A stretch of DNA of 16,105 bases. Origin: Gammaproteobacteria bacterium. Lineage in GTDB: Bacteria; Pseudomonadota; Gammaproteobacteria; HK1. The translations under genes were made by a program, and so were the position numbers. The notes under the pieces were generated by a model. It did no database searches. It was not told the DNA's origin and saw only the letters and a program-made list of their open reading frames with translations. Every line of letters begins with the position of its first letter. The first letter of the stretch is position 1. The DNA lies in NCBI GenBank assembly GCA_022822245.1, contig JAJECB010000351.1, positions 1-16,105 of the forward strand. The letters run 5' to 3'. Below, in pieces: positions 1 through 7,190 of the stretch.

Positions 1-1231
1 GGAACGGGTCGAGGTCGGCCTCCCGTCGCAGGGCGGTCAGCTCCGTCCCCGCGAAACGGATCGCCCCCGCGACGGGGGCATGCAGGCCGCAGATCATGCG
101 CGCGACCGTCGACTTGCCCGAGCCCGACTCCCCCACGAGCCCGAACACCTCGCCTTCGTGGATGTCGAGGGAGACGTCCCGCACCGCATCGAGGTAGACC
201 CGGTTCCTCCGGAGGAACGAGCGCCGGGTGGTGAACCGCATGTGGAGCGATTCGAGCGAGATGAGCGGGCCGCCGGCCGCCGCCGCTCCCCCCGCCCCCT
301 CGAAGTCGCGCGCCTGTCCCAGCCAGTGGCGCTCGACGTCGATGTTGCGCGGTGTCTCCCCGGCGTCCTCGATGTAGGTGACGAGCGGGAACCGCACCAG
401 CTTGACGTCCGGGCGCGGCACGGCGGAGATGAGGCTCCGGGTGTAGGGGTGCTCCGGGCGCCCGAGGACCTGCTCCGTCGCGCCGTGCTCGACGAGCCGC
501 CCCCGGTACATCACCGCGACCCGGTCGGTGACGTCGGCGATCACCCCCATGTCGTGGGTGATGAGCATCATCCCGACGTTCTCTTCCCTGCACAGGGCCC
601 GCATCAAGTCGAGGATCTGGGCCTGGATCGAGACGTCGAGGGCAGTCGTCGGCTCGTCGGCGATGATCACGTCGGGCTCCGCCGCGAGGGCGAGCGCGAT
701 CACCACCCGCTGGCGCATGCCCCCCGAGAACTGGTGGGGGTGCTGCTTCACGCGGAGCTCGGGCTCGGGGATCCCGACCTGCCGGAGGAGGTCCACGGCG
801 CGCCGCTTCGCGGTCGCCTCGCCCGTCCCGAGGTGGAGGTCGATGGTCTCGACGAGCTGCTGCCCGATGGTCTGGAGGGGGTTCAGGCTCGTCAGCGGGT
901 CCTGGAAGATCATCCCGATCCGCTTGCCGCGGAGCTTGCGCTTCTCCGCGTCTTCGAGGTCGTCGATGCGCCGTCCCGCGAGATGGACCTCGCCCGCGGT
1001 CATCTCCCCGGGCGGCTCGAGGAGCCCAATGACCGCGTTTCCGACCGTCGACTTCCCGGCTCCCGATTCTCCCACCACCCCGAGGATGTCGCCCGGCTCG
1101 ACGGCGAGCGACACGTCGTCGACGGCGACGAGGCTGCCGCGGCGGCTCGGGAACTCGACCCGCAGGTTCCGGATGTCGAGAAGGGCCGTCGCCGTCGCCG
1201 TCGTCGCCATCGTCCCCGCCGCCCTCGTCAC
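1..1231 (-). CDS. Fused double-ATPase subunit of an oligopeptide-class ABC importer (partial, C-terminus outside window)
   Basis: This protein would power the importer made by the upstream permease and binding-protein genes, hydrolysing ATP on the cytoplasmic face. About 410 codons are visible and the frame is open to the window edge. The first ATPase domain shows Walker A GESGAGKST near residues 54-62, the Q-loop MIFQDPLTSLNP, signature FSGGMRQR near 169-176, Walker B VIIADEPTTALD and the H-loop ITHDMGV. A Gly/Ala linker follows. A second domain then starts, with Walker A GESGSGKST near residue 365, before the sequence is cut. This DppD-DppF-type fusion is known from the GsiA and YejF groups. 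I chose the GTG start at 1231 because it overlaps the permease stop by four bases (GTGA), which suggests translational coupling. An in-frame ATG at 1210 is an alternative. The substrate is not determinable. Confidence 0.9.
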   Translation of the reverse strand, partial: MTRAAGTMATTATATALLDIRNLRVEFPSRRGSLVAVDDVSLAVEPGDILGVVGESGAGKSTVGNAVIGLLEPPGEMTAGEVHLAGRRIDDLEDAEKRKLRGKRIGMIFQDPLTSLNPLQTIGQQLVETIDLHLGTGEATAKRRAVDLLRQVGIPEPELRVKQHPHQFSGGMRQRVVIALALAAEPDVIIADEPTTALDVSIQAQILDLMRALCREENVGMMLITHDMGVIADVTDRVAVMYRGRLVEHGATEQVLGRPEHPYTRSLISAVPRPDVKLVRFPLVTYIEDAGETPRNIDVERHWLGQARDFEGAGGAAAAGGPLISLESLHMRFTTRRSFLRRNRVYLDAVRDVSLDIHEGEVFGLVGESGSGKSTVARMICGLHAPVAGAIRFAGTELTALRREADLDPF

Positions 1232-2175
1232 CTGAGCTTCGGGTTGAGCGCGTCGCGGAGCCAGTCGCCGAGGAGGTTGACGGCGAGCACCAGCACCACC
1301 AGCGCGAGCCCCGGAAAGATCGTGATCCACCACTCGCCCGAGAAGAGGAAGTCGTTGCCGACCCGGATGAGGGTACCGAGTGAAGGGGTGGTCGGCGGCA
1401 CCCCGACGCCGAGGAAGCTCAACGTCGCTTCGGTGATGATCGCGACCGCGAGGTGGATGGTGGCGATCACCAGCACCGGCCCCATCACGTTGGGGAGGAT
1501 GTGCCGCAGGAGGATGGTGCCGCGCCGGATGCCGATGACCCTCGCCGCCTGCACGTACTCCTTGTTCTTCTCGACCAGGGTCGAGCCCCGGACGGTGCGG
1601 GCGTACTGGACCCAGCCGGAGACGCCGATGGCGAAGATGAGGACGTAGAACGCGAGCTCGTCGTGGTGGTCGCGGGGCAGCACGGAGCGCGCGACCCCGT
1701 CGACGAGGAGCGCGATCAGGATCGCCGGAAACGAGAGCTGCACGTCCGCGACCCGCATGATGAAGGCATCGAGCCGCCCGCCGACGTAGCCGCTGACGAG
1801 CCCGAGCCCGACCCCGAGCACGAGGGAGAAGATCACCGACGCGAAGCCGACGACGAGGGAGATCCGGGCCCCGAAGAGGATCGTCGACCAGACGTCCCGG
1901 CCCTGGTCGTCGGTCCCGAGGAGGAACCTCGTGTCCCCGTCCGCCATCCACACCGGCGGGAGGCTCGCGTCGAGGAGATCGATGCTCGCGAGGTCGAAGG
2001 GATCGTGCGGAGCGACCCACGGCGCGAACACCGCCGCGAGGAGGATGGACGCGGTAACCGCCGCCGAGACGACGGTGACCGGCGATCGCGTGAAGCTGTA
2101 CCAGAGGTCGCTGTCGAGGGCGCGGCGGATGCGATCGCCGAACCCGGTCTCGCGGATGCGCTCCATCGCCGCCAT
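1228..2175 (-). CDS. ABC importer permease, DppC/OppC type
   Basis: This is an inner-membrane permease of the oligopeptide/dipeptide ABC class, predicted at 315 residues, the usual size for DppC. It has an N-terminal membrane segment around VVSAAVTASILLAAVFAPWV and the conserved LGTDDQGRDVWS stretch of DppC proteins. Several hydrophobic helices follow, with an EAA cytoplasmic loop around EYVQAARVIGIRRGTILLRH that contacts the ATPase. The ATG at 2175 was chosen because a GGAG-containing ribosome site sits just upstream and the start lies 19 bases after the stop of the preceding permease. The open frame extends further upstream but would overlap that gene. Its stop overlaps the start of the ATPase gene. 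It pairs with the DppB-type permease to form the channel. Confidence 0.93.
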   Translation of the reverse strand: MAAMERIRETGFGDRIRRALDSDLWYSFTRSPVTVVSAAVTASILLAAVFAPWVAPHDPFDLASIDLLDASLPPVWMADGDTRFLLGTDDQGRDVWSTILFGARISLVVGFASVIFSLVLGVGLGLVSGYVGGRLDAFIMRVADVQLSFPAILIALLVDGVARSVLPRDHHDELAFYVLIFAIGVSGWVQYARTVRGSTLVEKNKEYVQAARVIGIRRGTILLRHILPNVMGPVLVIATIHLAVAIITEATLSFLGVGVPPTTPSLGTLIRVGNDFLFSGEWWITIFPGLALVVLVLAVNLLGDWLRDALNPKLR

Positions 2176-2194
2176 CACTCCACCCCCGCGTGCC

Positions 2195-3181
2195 CTAGTG
2201 CCCGTTCGCGGTCGCCCGGTCGGCACGCAGGCGCGGGTCCACGACGAAGTAGAGGATGTCGACGACGAGGTTGATGGCGACGAAGAAGAACGCGATCAGC
2301 ACCAGATACGCGGCCATCACCGGGATGTCGACCTCGCCGATGGCCTGGATGAAGAGGAGCCCCATCCCCGGCCACTGGAACACGCTCTCGGTGATGATCG
2401 CGAAGGCGATGATGGAGCCGAGCTGAAGCCCGGTGATGGTGATGACCGGCACCATCGTGTTCTTGAGCGCATGGCGGAAATGGACGGAGCGCGCCGGCAG
2501 GCCGCGCGCATGGGCGAACTTGATGAAATCGGTTCGGAGCACCTCCAGCATCTCCGCTCGGATGAGCCGCATGATGAGGGTCATCTGGAACAGGGCGAGG
2601 GTGATGGACGGCATGATGAGGGACTTGAGGCCGGACCCGGTCAGGAACCCGGTCGTCCACCAGCCGATGGCGACCACCTCGCCCCGGCCGAAGGTCGGCA
2701 GCCAGCGGAGGATGACCCCGAAGAAGAGGATGAGCAGGATGCCGATGAGGAACGTCGGCAGCGATACCCCGACGAGGGAGAGGGTCATGAACCCGCGGGA
2801 GAGGATCCCGTGGCGCCGGAGCGCGGTGTAGACGCCCATCGGGGCGCCGACGAGCAAGGCGAGGAGCGCGGACACGAACGACAGCTCGAGGGTCGCGGGC
2901 AGCCGCTCGGCGACGATCTCCCGCACCGGGCGCCGGTGCTGGTACGAGAACCCGAACTCCCCAATCGAGGCGTCGCGGACGAAGCGCGCGAACTGGACGA
3001 TGAAGGCGTCGTTGAGGCCGAGGCGCTCGCGAAGCTCCTCACGCTCCTCGAGGGTCGTGTCCTGGCCGACCAGGTTGTTGATCGGGTCGCCGACGTACCG
3101 GAAGAGGCCGAACGCGATGAGCGCAACGGCCAGCATGACCACGATGGACTGGAGGAAGCGCCGAAACAGGAAGGCCGGCAT
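2195..3181 (-). CDS. ABC importer permease, DppB/OppB type
   Basis: A 328-residue inner-membrane permease of the oligopeptide class. The N-terminus FLFRRFLQSIVVMLAVALI is the typical first helix of DppB/GsiC proteins. It is followed by a periplasmic stretch with ERLGLNDAFIVQFARFV and GEFGFSYQHRRPV, characteristic of the family. Later helices include SLVGVSLPTFLIGILLILFF. The EAA loop DFIKFAHARGLPARSVHFRH is clear. It starts 274 bases after the binding-protein stop, across a stretch rich in hairpins, so it may be expressed at a lower level than the binding protein. Together with the DppC-type subunit it would form the translocation pore. No frame damage is seen. Confidence 0.93.
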   Translation of the reverse strand: MPAFLFRRFLQSIVVMLAVALIAFGLFRYVGDPINNLVGQDTTLEEREELRERLGLNDAFIVQFARFVRDASIGEFGFSYQHRRPVREIVAERLPATLELSFVSALLALLVGAPMGVYTALRRHGILSRGFMTLSLVGVSLPTFLIGILLILFFGVILRWLPTFGRGEVVAIGWWTTGFLTGSGLKSLIMPSITLALFQMTLIMRLIRAEMLEVLRTDFIKFAHARGLPARSVHFRHALKNTMVPVITITGLQLGSIIAFAIITESVFQWPGMGLLFIQAIGEVDIPVMAAYLVLIAFFFVAINLVVDILYFVVDPRLRADRATANGH

Positions 3182-3201
3182 TCAGCTCGAGCCCATTGCG
3201 G

Positions 3202-3327
3202 ATTGCGCGTGAAGCTCGGGTTGGGGCCGCGGGCGGGAAATCCGCTCTCCCGGGAAGTCGTGCCTTCCGGAAGCACGGGTTCCCGGAATGCTCCGGAGCC
3301 CGGCCCGAGCTTCGTGCGCAGTCAGGA
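3202..3327 (+). repeat. Dispersed palindromic (REP-like) element, copy near 3.2 kb
   Basis: This gap between the binding protein and the first permease holds an imperfect inverted repeat: 3202-3220 against 3304-3322 matches at 16 of 19 positions. Inside it, 3250-3286 folds as a nested hairpin with a TTCCGGAA core, GCACG/CGTGC arms and CCGGGAA/TTCCCGG outer arms. Two blocks recur in the same order and orientation near 13.9 kb: 3229-3259 matches 13905-13935 at 27 of 31 bases, and 3309-3327 matches 13952-13970 at 17 of 19. That makes it a copy of a mobile or dispersed palindromic sequence, not a local accident. Strand is nominal. Confidence 0.6.
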
Positions 3328-3329
3328 GC

Positions 3330-3359
3330 CCCTTCGGTCTTCGAAGCGGGACCGAAGGG
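3330..3359. other. Perfect 10-bp stem-loop between binding protein and permease
   Basis: Arms 3330-3339 (CCCTTCGGTC) and 3350-3359 (GACCGAAGGG) are perfectly complementary around a 10-base loop. It lies in the 3182-3455 gap, between the post-stop hairpin and the palindromic repeat, so three stem-loops are stacked here. A role in mRNA processing or in partial attenuation of the permease genes is an inference. Confidence 0.5.
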
Positions 3360-3415
3360 AAACGCCGTCCCTCACCCCGGGAACTCCGCAAGAGAAGCGG
3401 TGGCGCCGCGAGGGT

Positions 3416-3446
3416 GCGGGAGGGGGAGGCGGAGTCCCCCTCCCGC
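3416..3446 (-). terminator. Strong stem-loop just after the binding-protein stop (attenuator or 3' stabiliser)
   Basis: Arms 3416-3427 and 3435-3446 are a perfect 12-bp GC-rich match around a 7-base loop. They can extend by about four more pairs including G-U. In the minus direction the stem begins 9 bases after the stop codon. No T-run follows, so it does not look like a full intrinsic terminator. By analogy with binding-protein genes elsewhere, it may protect the upstream mRNA and lower permease expression. Confidence 0.55.
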
Positions 3447-3455
3447 GTCCCGGGG

Positions 3456-5054
3456 TCATTGCACCGTGACGTAGCGCAGATCGAGCACGTTGTCCGGGCG
3501 CTGGACCAGGTCCACCTGCTCCGACACCCCCCAGGACAAGGGCTGCTGATGGAGCGGAATGTGGCCGACCTCCTCCTTGTGGATCCGGAACGCCTCCTCG
3601 ACCATCGCCTGGCGCTTCGCCTGGTCCGTCTCGGACTGGATCATCGCCGCAAGCTCGTTGATCCGCGGGTTGCAGTAGCCGCCCAGGTTGAACGCGCCGA
3701 TCCGGTCTTCGCCGCCCCGGCAGGCCATCAGCGCCGAGATGGGGTTGTGGCTGTCGAAGGTGGAGGGAGTCCAGCCGAGCAGGTAGAAGCTCGTGTCGTA
3801 GTCGTTCTGGGCGAGCACCTTGCCGAAGTACTTCGACTTGGTCTGCGCGAGGAGCGTCACCTTCACCCCGATCTTGGCCAGCATCGAGGCCACCGCCTGG
3901 CAGATCCGCTCGTCGTTGACGTAGCGGTCGTTGGGGCAGTCCATGGTGAGCTCGAAGCCGTCCGGATAGCCGGCCTCGGCGAGCAGCTCCTTCGCCCTCG
4001 CGACATCGTACGGCGGCCGATCGTTCATCGACTCCGTGAACCCATTGATCTGCGGGGCGACCATCAGGCCCGCGGGCACGCTCGCGTCGCGCATGACCTT
4101 CTTGCGGATCGCGTCGATGTCGATGGCATGGATGAACGCTTGGCGGACCCGAAGGTCCTTGAGCGGGTTCTTGCCCTTGACGCTCGAGTAGAGGAGCTCG
4201 TCGCGGATCTGATCGAGTCCGAGGAAGATGGTCCGTGCCTCGGGGCCGGTGAGCGGCTTGACGCCCTCCGCATCCGCGAGCCGCTGCCAGTCCTGCACCG
4301 GCACCGGGTAGGCCATGTGCACGTTCCCCGAAATGAGGGCCGCGACCCGGGTCGCGTCCTGGGAGATGGGGGTGAAGACGCCCTCGGTGACGTTGCCCTT
4401 CATCTCGCCCCAGTACTCGGGGTTGGCGACGAGCACGGTCTTCACCCCGGACTGACGCGACTCGAGGGTGAAGGGGCCGGTGCCGTTGGCGTTCAGGTTC
4501 GCGTAGTTGCCCTCGTCACCGCCCTTGACGTTGGTGACCTCGGTGGCGTTGTTCCGCTCCGCCCAGCCCCGGTCCATGATGTAGAAGATCTCGAGCTGAA
4601 GCGGAAGGATCGGATTCGGCGCGGGGGTGACGAGGTCGATGGTGTGGTCGTCGACGATTCGCGTCTCCTGGATGAGCTGGGCGACGACCTTGAGGTCCGA
4701 TCCCTCGGAGCGGATCCGCTCGACGGAGAACGCGACATCGTCCGCCGCGAAGTCGGAGCCGTCGTGAAACTTGACCCCCTTTCGGAGGTGGAAGCGCCAG
4801 GTGTTCGGCTCGACGTTCTCCCAGCTCTCCGCAAGGGCCCCGACGAGCTCCATGTTCTCGTCGCGCGCCACGAGGCCCTCGTAGATGCCGCGCTGGAATC
4901 CGAGGGTCATGGTCTCGAACAGGCCGTGGGGGTCCATCGTCTGGACGTCCCCCTGAAATGCCCATCGAAACGTCGCGGACTGGGCGGGCGCGGCGGCAAT
5001 GACGCCGCCGAGCGCCGCGGCCGCGGCAACGGCCTTCAAACCGGTTCGCATCAT
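3456..5054 (-). CDS. Periplasmic substrate-binding protein, DppA/OppA class (SBP_bac_5)
   Basis: A 532-residue extracytoplasmic solute-binding protein that would capture the substrate and deliver it to the DppB/DppC-type permeases. The signal peptide MMRTGLKAVAAAAALGGVIA is followed by APAQSA and the mature start TFRWAF. Family features include the QTMDPHGLFE segment, the block WRFHLRKGVKFHDGSDF with ADDVAFSVERI after it, and NGTGPFTLESRQSG. The size is normal for the family. The ATG at 5054 was chosen because a strong AGGAAGGAG ribosome site lies about 5 bases upstream and the signal peptide starts there; an upstream in-frame start at 5135 would hide the signal. The ligand may be a peptide or, given the rhamnose-type genes upstream, an oligosaccharide. 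Sequence alone cannot decide. Confidence 0.93.
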   Translation of the reverse strand: MMRTGLKAVAAAAALGGVIAAAPAQSATFRWAFQGDVQTMDPHGLFETMTLGFQRGIYEGLVARDENMELVGALAESWENVEPNTWRFHLRKGVKFHDGSDFAADDVAFSVERIRSEGSDLKVVAQLIQETRIVDDHTIDLVTPAPNPILPLQLEIFYIMDRGWAERNNATEVTNVKGGDEGNYANLNANGTGPFTLESRQSGVKTVLVANPEYWGEMKGNVTEGVFTPISQDATRVAALISGNVHMAYPVPVQDWQRLADAEGVKPLTGPEARTIFLGLDQIRDELLYSSVKGKNPLKDLRVRQAFIHAIDIDAIRKKVMRDASVPAGLMVAPQINGFTESMNDRPPYDVARAKELLAEAGYPDGFELTMDCPNDRYVNDERICQAVASMLAKIGVKVTLLAQTKSKYFGKVLAQNDYDTSFYLLGWTPSTFDSHNPISALMACRGGEDRIGAFNLGGYCNPRINELAAMIQSETDQAKRQAMVEEAFRIHKEEVGHIPLHQQPLSWGVSEQVDLVQRPDNVLDLRYVTVQ

Positions 5055-5094
5055 TTCTCTCCTTCCTTCTGGCCGGGTGCCATCGACCCGGGCT

Positions 5095-5112
5095 CGAATC
5101 GGAGCCGATTCG
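5095..5112. promoter_or_regulatory. Perfect 7-bp inverted repeat in the binding-protein leader
   Basis: CGAATCG and CGATTCG flank a 4-base spacer, about 40 bases upstream of the binding-protein start. It could be an operator half-site pair or a leader hairpin. Shorter inverted repeats also lie at 5135-5149 and 5169-5180, so the specific role of this one is uncertain. Confidence 0.3.
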
Positions 5113-5155
5113 CTCCGTCGCCGGGCCGCATTCACCCCGTGATTCGGGGACGCGA

Positions 5156-5184
5156 AGGCTAGCCCCTCGATCCGGGGATCACAA
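5156..5184 (-). promoter_or_regulatory. Candidate sigma-70-type promoter for the oligopeptide-class operon
   Basis: Read on the minus strand, TTGTGA at 5184-5179 (4 of 6 to TTGACA) is followed by a 17-base spacer and TAGCCT at 5161-5156 (3 of 6 to TATAAT). Transcription would begin near 5149, giving a leader of about 95 bases before the ATG at 5054. The match is modest and rests on position and spacing more than on consensus. Confidence 0.3.
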
Positions 5185-5271
5185 GGAAAATCGGGGTCGG
5201 AGTGGGTTTTCGCAATCCTCCGCCGGTTCGTTCGCCCCGTGCCCGAAAACCCGCTCTGGCCCCGACTTTCC
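5185..5271. repeat. Large imperfect inverted repeat between SDR gene and binding-protein gene
   Basis: Arms 5185-5212 and 5244-5271 match at 24 of 28 positions across a 31-base spacer; all four differences are transitions. The repeat starts 7 bases after the SDR stop (minus direction) and its other end abuts the candidate -35 box of the next operon. It could terminate the sugar operon, be an operator, or be a small decayed palindromic element. No clear target duplication is seen at its edges. Confidence 0.6.
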
Positions 5272-5278
5272 CGTCGCG

Positions 5279-6043
5279 TCAGTCGATGGTGGCGCCCCCG
5301 TCGATGACGAGATGGGCGCCGGTGATGTAGGACGCCTCGTCCGAGGCGAGGAAGAGAATGCCGTTCGCGATCTCGACCGGCTCTCCCATGCGCTTGAGCA
5401 GCGTATCCTGCCCGAAGAGGCGGCGGCCCTCTTCCCGGTCGATCCCGATGAAGTCCATGTGCCGCTCGCTCGCCTGGGTGTAGATCGGGCCGGGGCAGAC
5501 CCCGTTGACCCGGATGCGGTCGTCCGCGAGGTCCATCGCGAGGCAGCGGGTGAGCTGCATGACGCCGCCCTTCGACGTGTTGTAGGGGACGAAGCCCGGC
5601 TGGGCGATGAAGCCGCTCATGGAGGCGACGTTGACGATGGCGCCGCCCCCGGCGGCGCGCATGTGGGGCAGCACCGCCTGCACCGTATGGGCGTAGCCGA
5701 GCACGTTCACTCCCAGGACCTTCGCCCAGTCCTCCGCGGACACTTCCTCGATCTTCCCGAACACGAAGGCGGCCGCGTTGTTGACGAGCACATTCAGGGG
5801 ACCGATGTTCGCCGATGCGGCTTCCACCATCGCGCCCACCGATGCGGCATCGGAAACGTCCGTCCGATGGAACCAGGCCTCGCCGCCCGCCCGCCGGATC
5901 TCCTCCACCGCCCCCGTTCCCGACGCTTCGTCGAGCTCGGCGACCATCACCCTCGCGCCTTCCTCGGCGAACCGGATGGCGGCGGCGCGGCCGATCCCGG
6001 CTCCGGACCCGGTGATGATGGCGTTCTTTCCCTCGAGTCTCAT
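5279..6043 (-). CDS. SDR-family NAD(P)-dependent dehydrogenase, probable 6-deoxyhexose (L-rhamnose or L-fucose) or deoxy-sugar-acid dehydrogenase
   Basis: A 254-residue classical short-chain dehydrogenase/reductase. The nucleotide motif TGSGAGIG is at residues 11-18, and NNAA starts at residue 88. The catalytic Ser-Tyr-Lys set is S141 (NVASMSG), Y154 and K158 (YNTSK). The CPGPIYT loop and the IDGGATID C-terminus are standard. An acidic residue near the end of beta-2 (VAELDE) suggests NAD preference. ATG at 6043 was chosen because the Rossmann fold begins there, with GGGAC upstream. Next to a lactonase and RhaM, the simplest role is oxidation of L-rhamnose to its lactone. It could instead act on L-fucose or on a 2-keto-3-deoxy sugar acid, since SDRs do all three in known pathways. 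The family call is firm and the substrate is inferred. Confidence 0.9.
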   Translation of the reverse strand: MRLEGKNAIITGSGAGIGRAAAIRFAEEGARVMVAELDEASGTGAVEEIRRAGGEAWFHRTDVSDAASVGAMVEAASANIGPLNVLVNNAAAFVFGKIEEVSAEDWAKVLGVNVLGYAHTVQAVLPHMRAAGGGAIVNVASMSGFIAQPGFVPYNTSKGGVMQLTRCLAMDLADDRIRVNGVCPGPIYTQASERHMDFIGIDREEGRRLFGQDTLLKRMGEPVEIANGILFLASDEASYITGAHLVIDGGATID

Positions 6044-6091
6044 GTCGTCCCTACAGGTTCTGCCGGGGTCGCCGCCGCCCGCTTCGGGCAT

Positions 6092-6134
6092 CCGGCCATC
6101 GGGAAATGGCCGGCGCGGTATTCGATCGTCGAAT
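6092..6134. other. Two adjacent stem-loops between lactonase and SDR genes
   Basis: The 117-base gap holds a perfect 8-bp stem (6092-6099 CCGGCCAT with 6106-6113 ATGGCCGG, 6-base loop). A perfect 6-bp stem follows at 6120-6125 with 6129-6134 (ATTCGA/TCGAAT, 3-base loop). There is no T-run, so they are more likely processing or stability elements than a terminator. Confidence 0.4.
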
Positions 6135-6160
6135 CGAGGCGGTTCGAATCCATCCGCGAG

Positions 6161-7078
6161 TCAATCCGGCGCCCGATAGGCCCGGCGGGCGCTGTCCGCG
6201 AACAACTGCTGCCGTTCGTCCGCGCCGAAGTGCGATGCGAGCTCGCGGAACGCGCCGTACAGCCGGTCGGCCGGCCAGCCCATCCGCTTCTCGACCGGGA
6301 AGTTCGACGCGAACATGCACCGGCCCGGGCCGAAGAGGTCGATCGCGCGAAGAGCCGACTCGCGCACCAGCTCGTTCCGGTCCCAGTCGCGGTCCGGGTA
6401 GGAGAGCATGGAGACCTTGAGATACACCTGCTCGACATCGGCGAGCGCCTCGAGACCGTCCCAGTAGACCGCGCCCTCGCGGAGGTCGTCGAGGGTGGGG
6501 CTGCCCAGGTGCCCGATGACGATGGGGGTCCCGGGGTGCCGTGCGACCAGGCGGGCGGCCTTGCGGAACTGGTGTGGGTTCAACTGGAGATCGAAGGAGA
6601 GCCCGAACTCCTCGAGCCGCGCGAAACCCTCCAGCCACGCCGGGTGGTCGAGGAAGTCCCCCCGGGCCGCGTTGCGGGGCCAGGAGGGCTCGTGGTTCAC
6701 GATCTGCCGGATCCCCCGGATCCCCGGGCAGTCCCCAAGCGCGCGGAGGATCGCCGGGAGGTCCGGGTCTTCGAGCGGGGCGGAGGCGACCACCACGTAG
6801 TCGTGGGGCGGGGGGGCGAGCTGTTCGGAGACCCACCGCGCCTCCGCGACGCACGCCTCGGCGAAGCGCGGCCCGTCCCGGTCGATGTGGCAGACGCTCA
6901 CCGCTTCGACGAGGGCACCGCCGGTAGGCTCGAAGCCCGCGACCACGAGGTCCGCCTCGAAGCGCGGGCGGTCGTAGACCGGGTCGCCGTCGGGGGCGAA
7001 GAGCTCGCTTCCGTCGTGCCCGGTCGTCGTGTCCGGAGAGACGTCCCAGAGGTGGAAGTGAGGGTCCCAGAGCCTCAT
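6161..7078 (-). CDS. Amidohydrolase-family (COG3618-like) sugar lactonase, probable L-rhamnono- or L-fuconolactonase
   Basis: A 305-residue TIM-barrel hydrolase of the amidohydrolase-2 class. The N-terminal metal motif HFH (MRLWDPHFHLWD, H7 and H9) is clear. Later landmarks are GIRQIVNHEPSW, TPIVIGHLGSP (a conserved His on the barrel) and the C-terminal CMFASNFPVEK segment. In this last segment many relatives carry Asp where this protein has Asn; an Asn-type subgroup exists, so this is not necessarily inactivating. Known lactonases of this family hydrolyse sugar 1,4- or 1,5-lactones to aldonates in non-phosphorylating L-rhamnose, L-fucose and L-arabinose routes. The adjacent SDR would supply the lactone. 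It begins 112 bases after the sugar-binding protein, downstream of a strong hairpin. Exact substrate is inferred from context. Confidence 0.87.
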   Translation of the reverse strand: MRLWDPHFHLWDVSPDTTTGHDGSELFAPDGDPVYDRPRFEADLVVAGFEPTGGALVEAVSVCHIDRDGPRFAEACVAEARWVSEQLAPPPHDYVVVASAPLEDPDLPAILRALGDCPGIRGIRQIVNHEPSWPRNAARGDFLDHPAWLEGFARLEEFGLSFDLQLNPHQFRKAARLVARHPGTPIVIGHLGSPTLDDLREGAVYWDGLEALADVEQVYLKVSMLSYPDRDWDRNELVRESALRAIDLFGPGRCMFASNFPVEKRMGWPADRLYGAFRELASHFGADERQQLFADSARRAYRAPD

Positions 7079-7101
7079 GCAGCTCGTCCGGATCGATGAC
7101 C

Positions 7102-7150
7102 GGGTCCGGTCGGACCCCGGGGGCCGGCGGCTCGCCCGCCGGCCCCCGGG
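7102..7150 (-). terminator. Perfect 15-bp GC hairpin after sugar-binding protein, with an overlapping alternative stem
   Basis: Arms 7116-7130 and 7136-7150 are perfectly complementary across a 5-base loop (CTCGC). The hairpin lies about 40 bases past the binding-protein stop on the minus strand. No T-run follows, so it is a poor intrinsic terminator but a strong block to 3' exonucleases. A second 7-bp stem (7102-7108 with 7111-7117) shares two bases with it, so the two compete slightly. Reduced expression of the downstream lactonase and SDR is an inference. Confidence 0.6.
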
Positions 7151-7190
7151 AAACGGAACCGGGAGACCGGTGCCTGGCGAAACCGCGCCC

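Noticed and set aside
80..1648. A 522-codon plus-strand open frame, and many similar long plus-strand frames through 15 kb.
   Set aside because: Their translations are Arg/Asp/Glu/Gly-rich without domains, and they lie antisense to clearly recognisable ABC transporter and enzyme genes. They are typical high-GC shadow frames.
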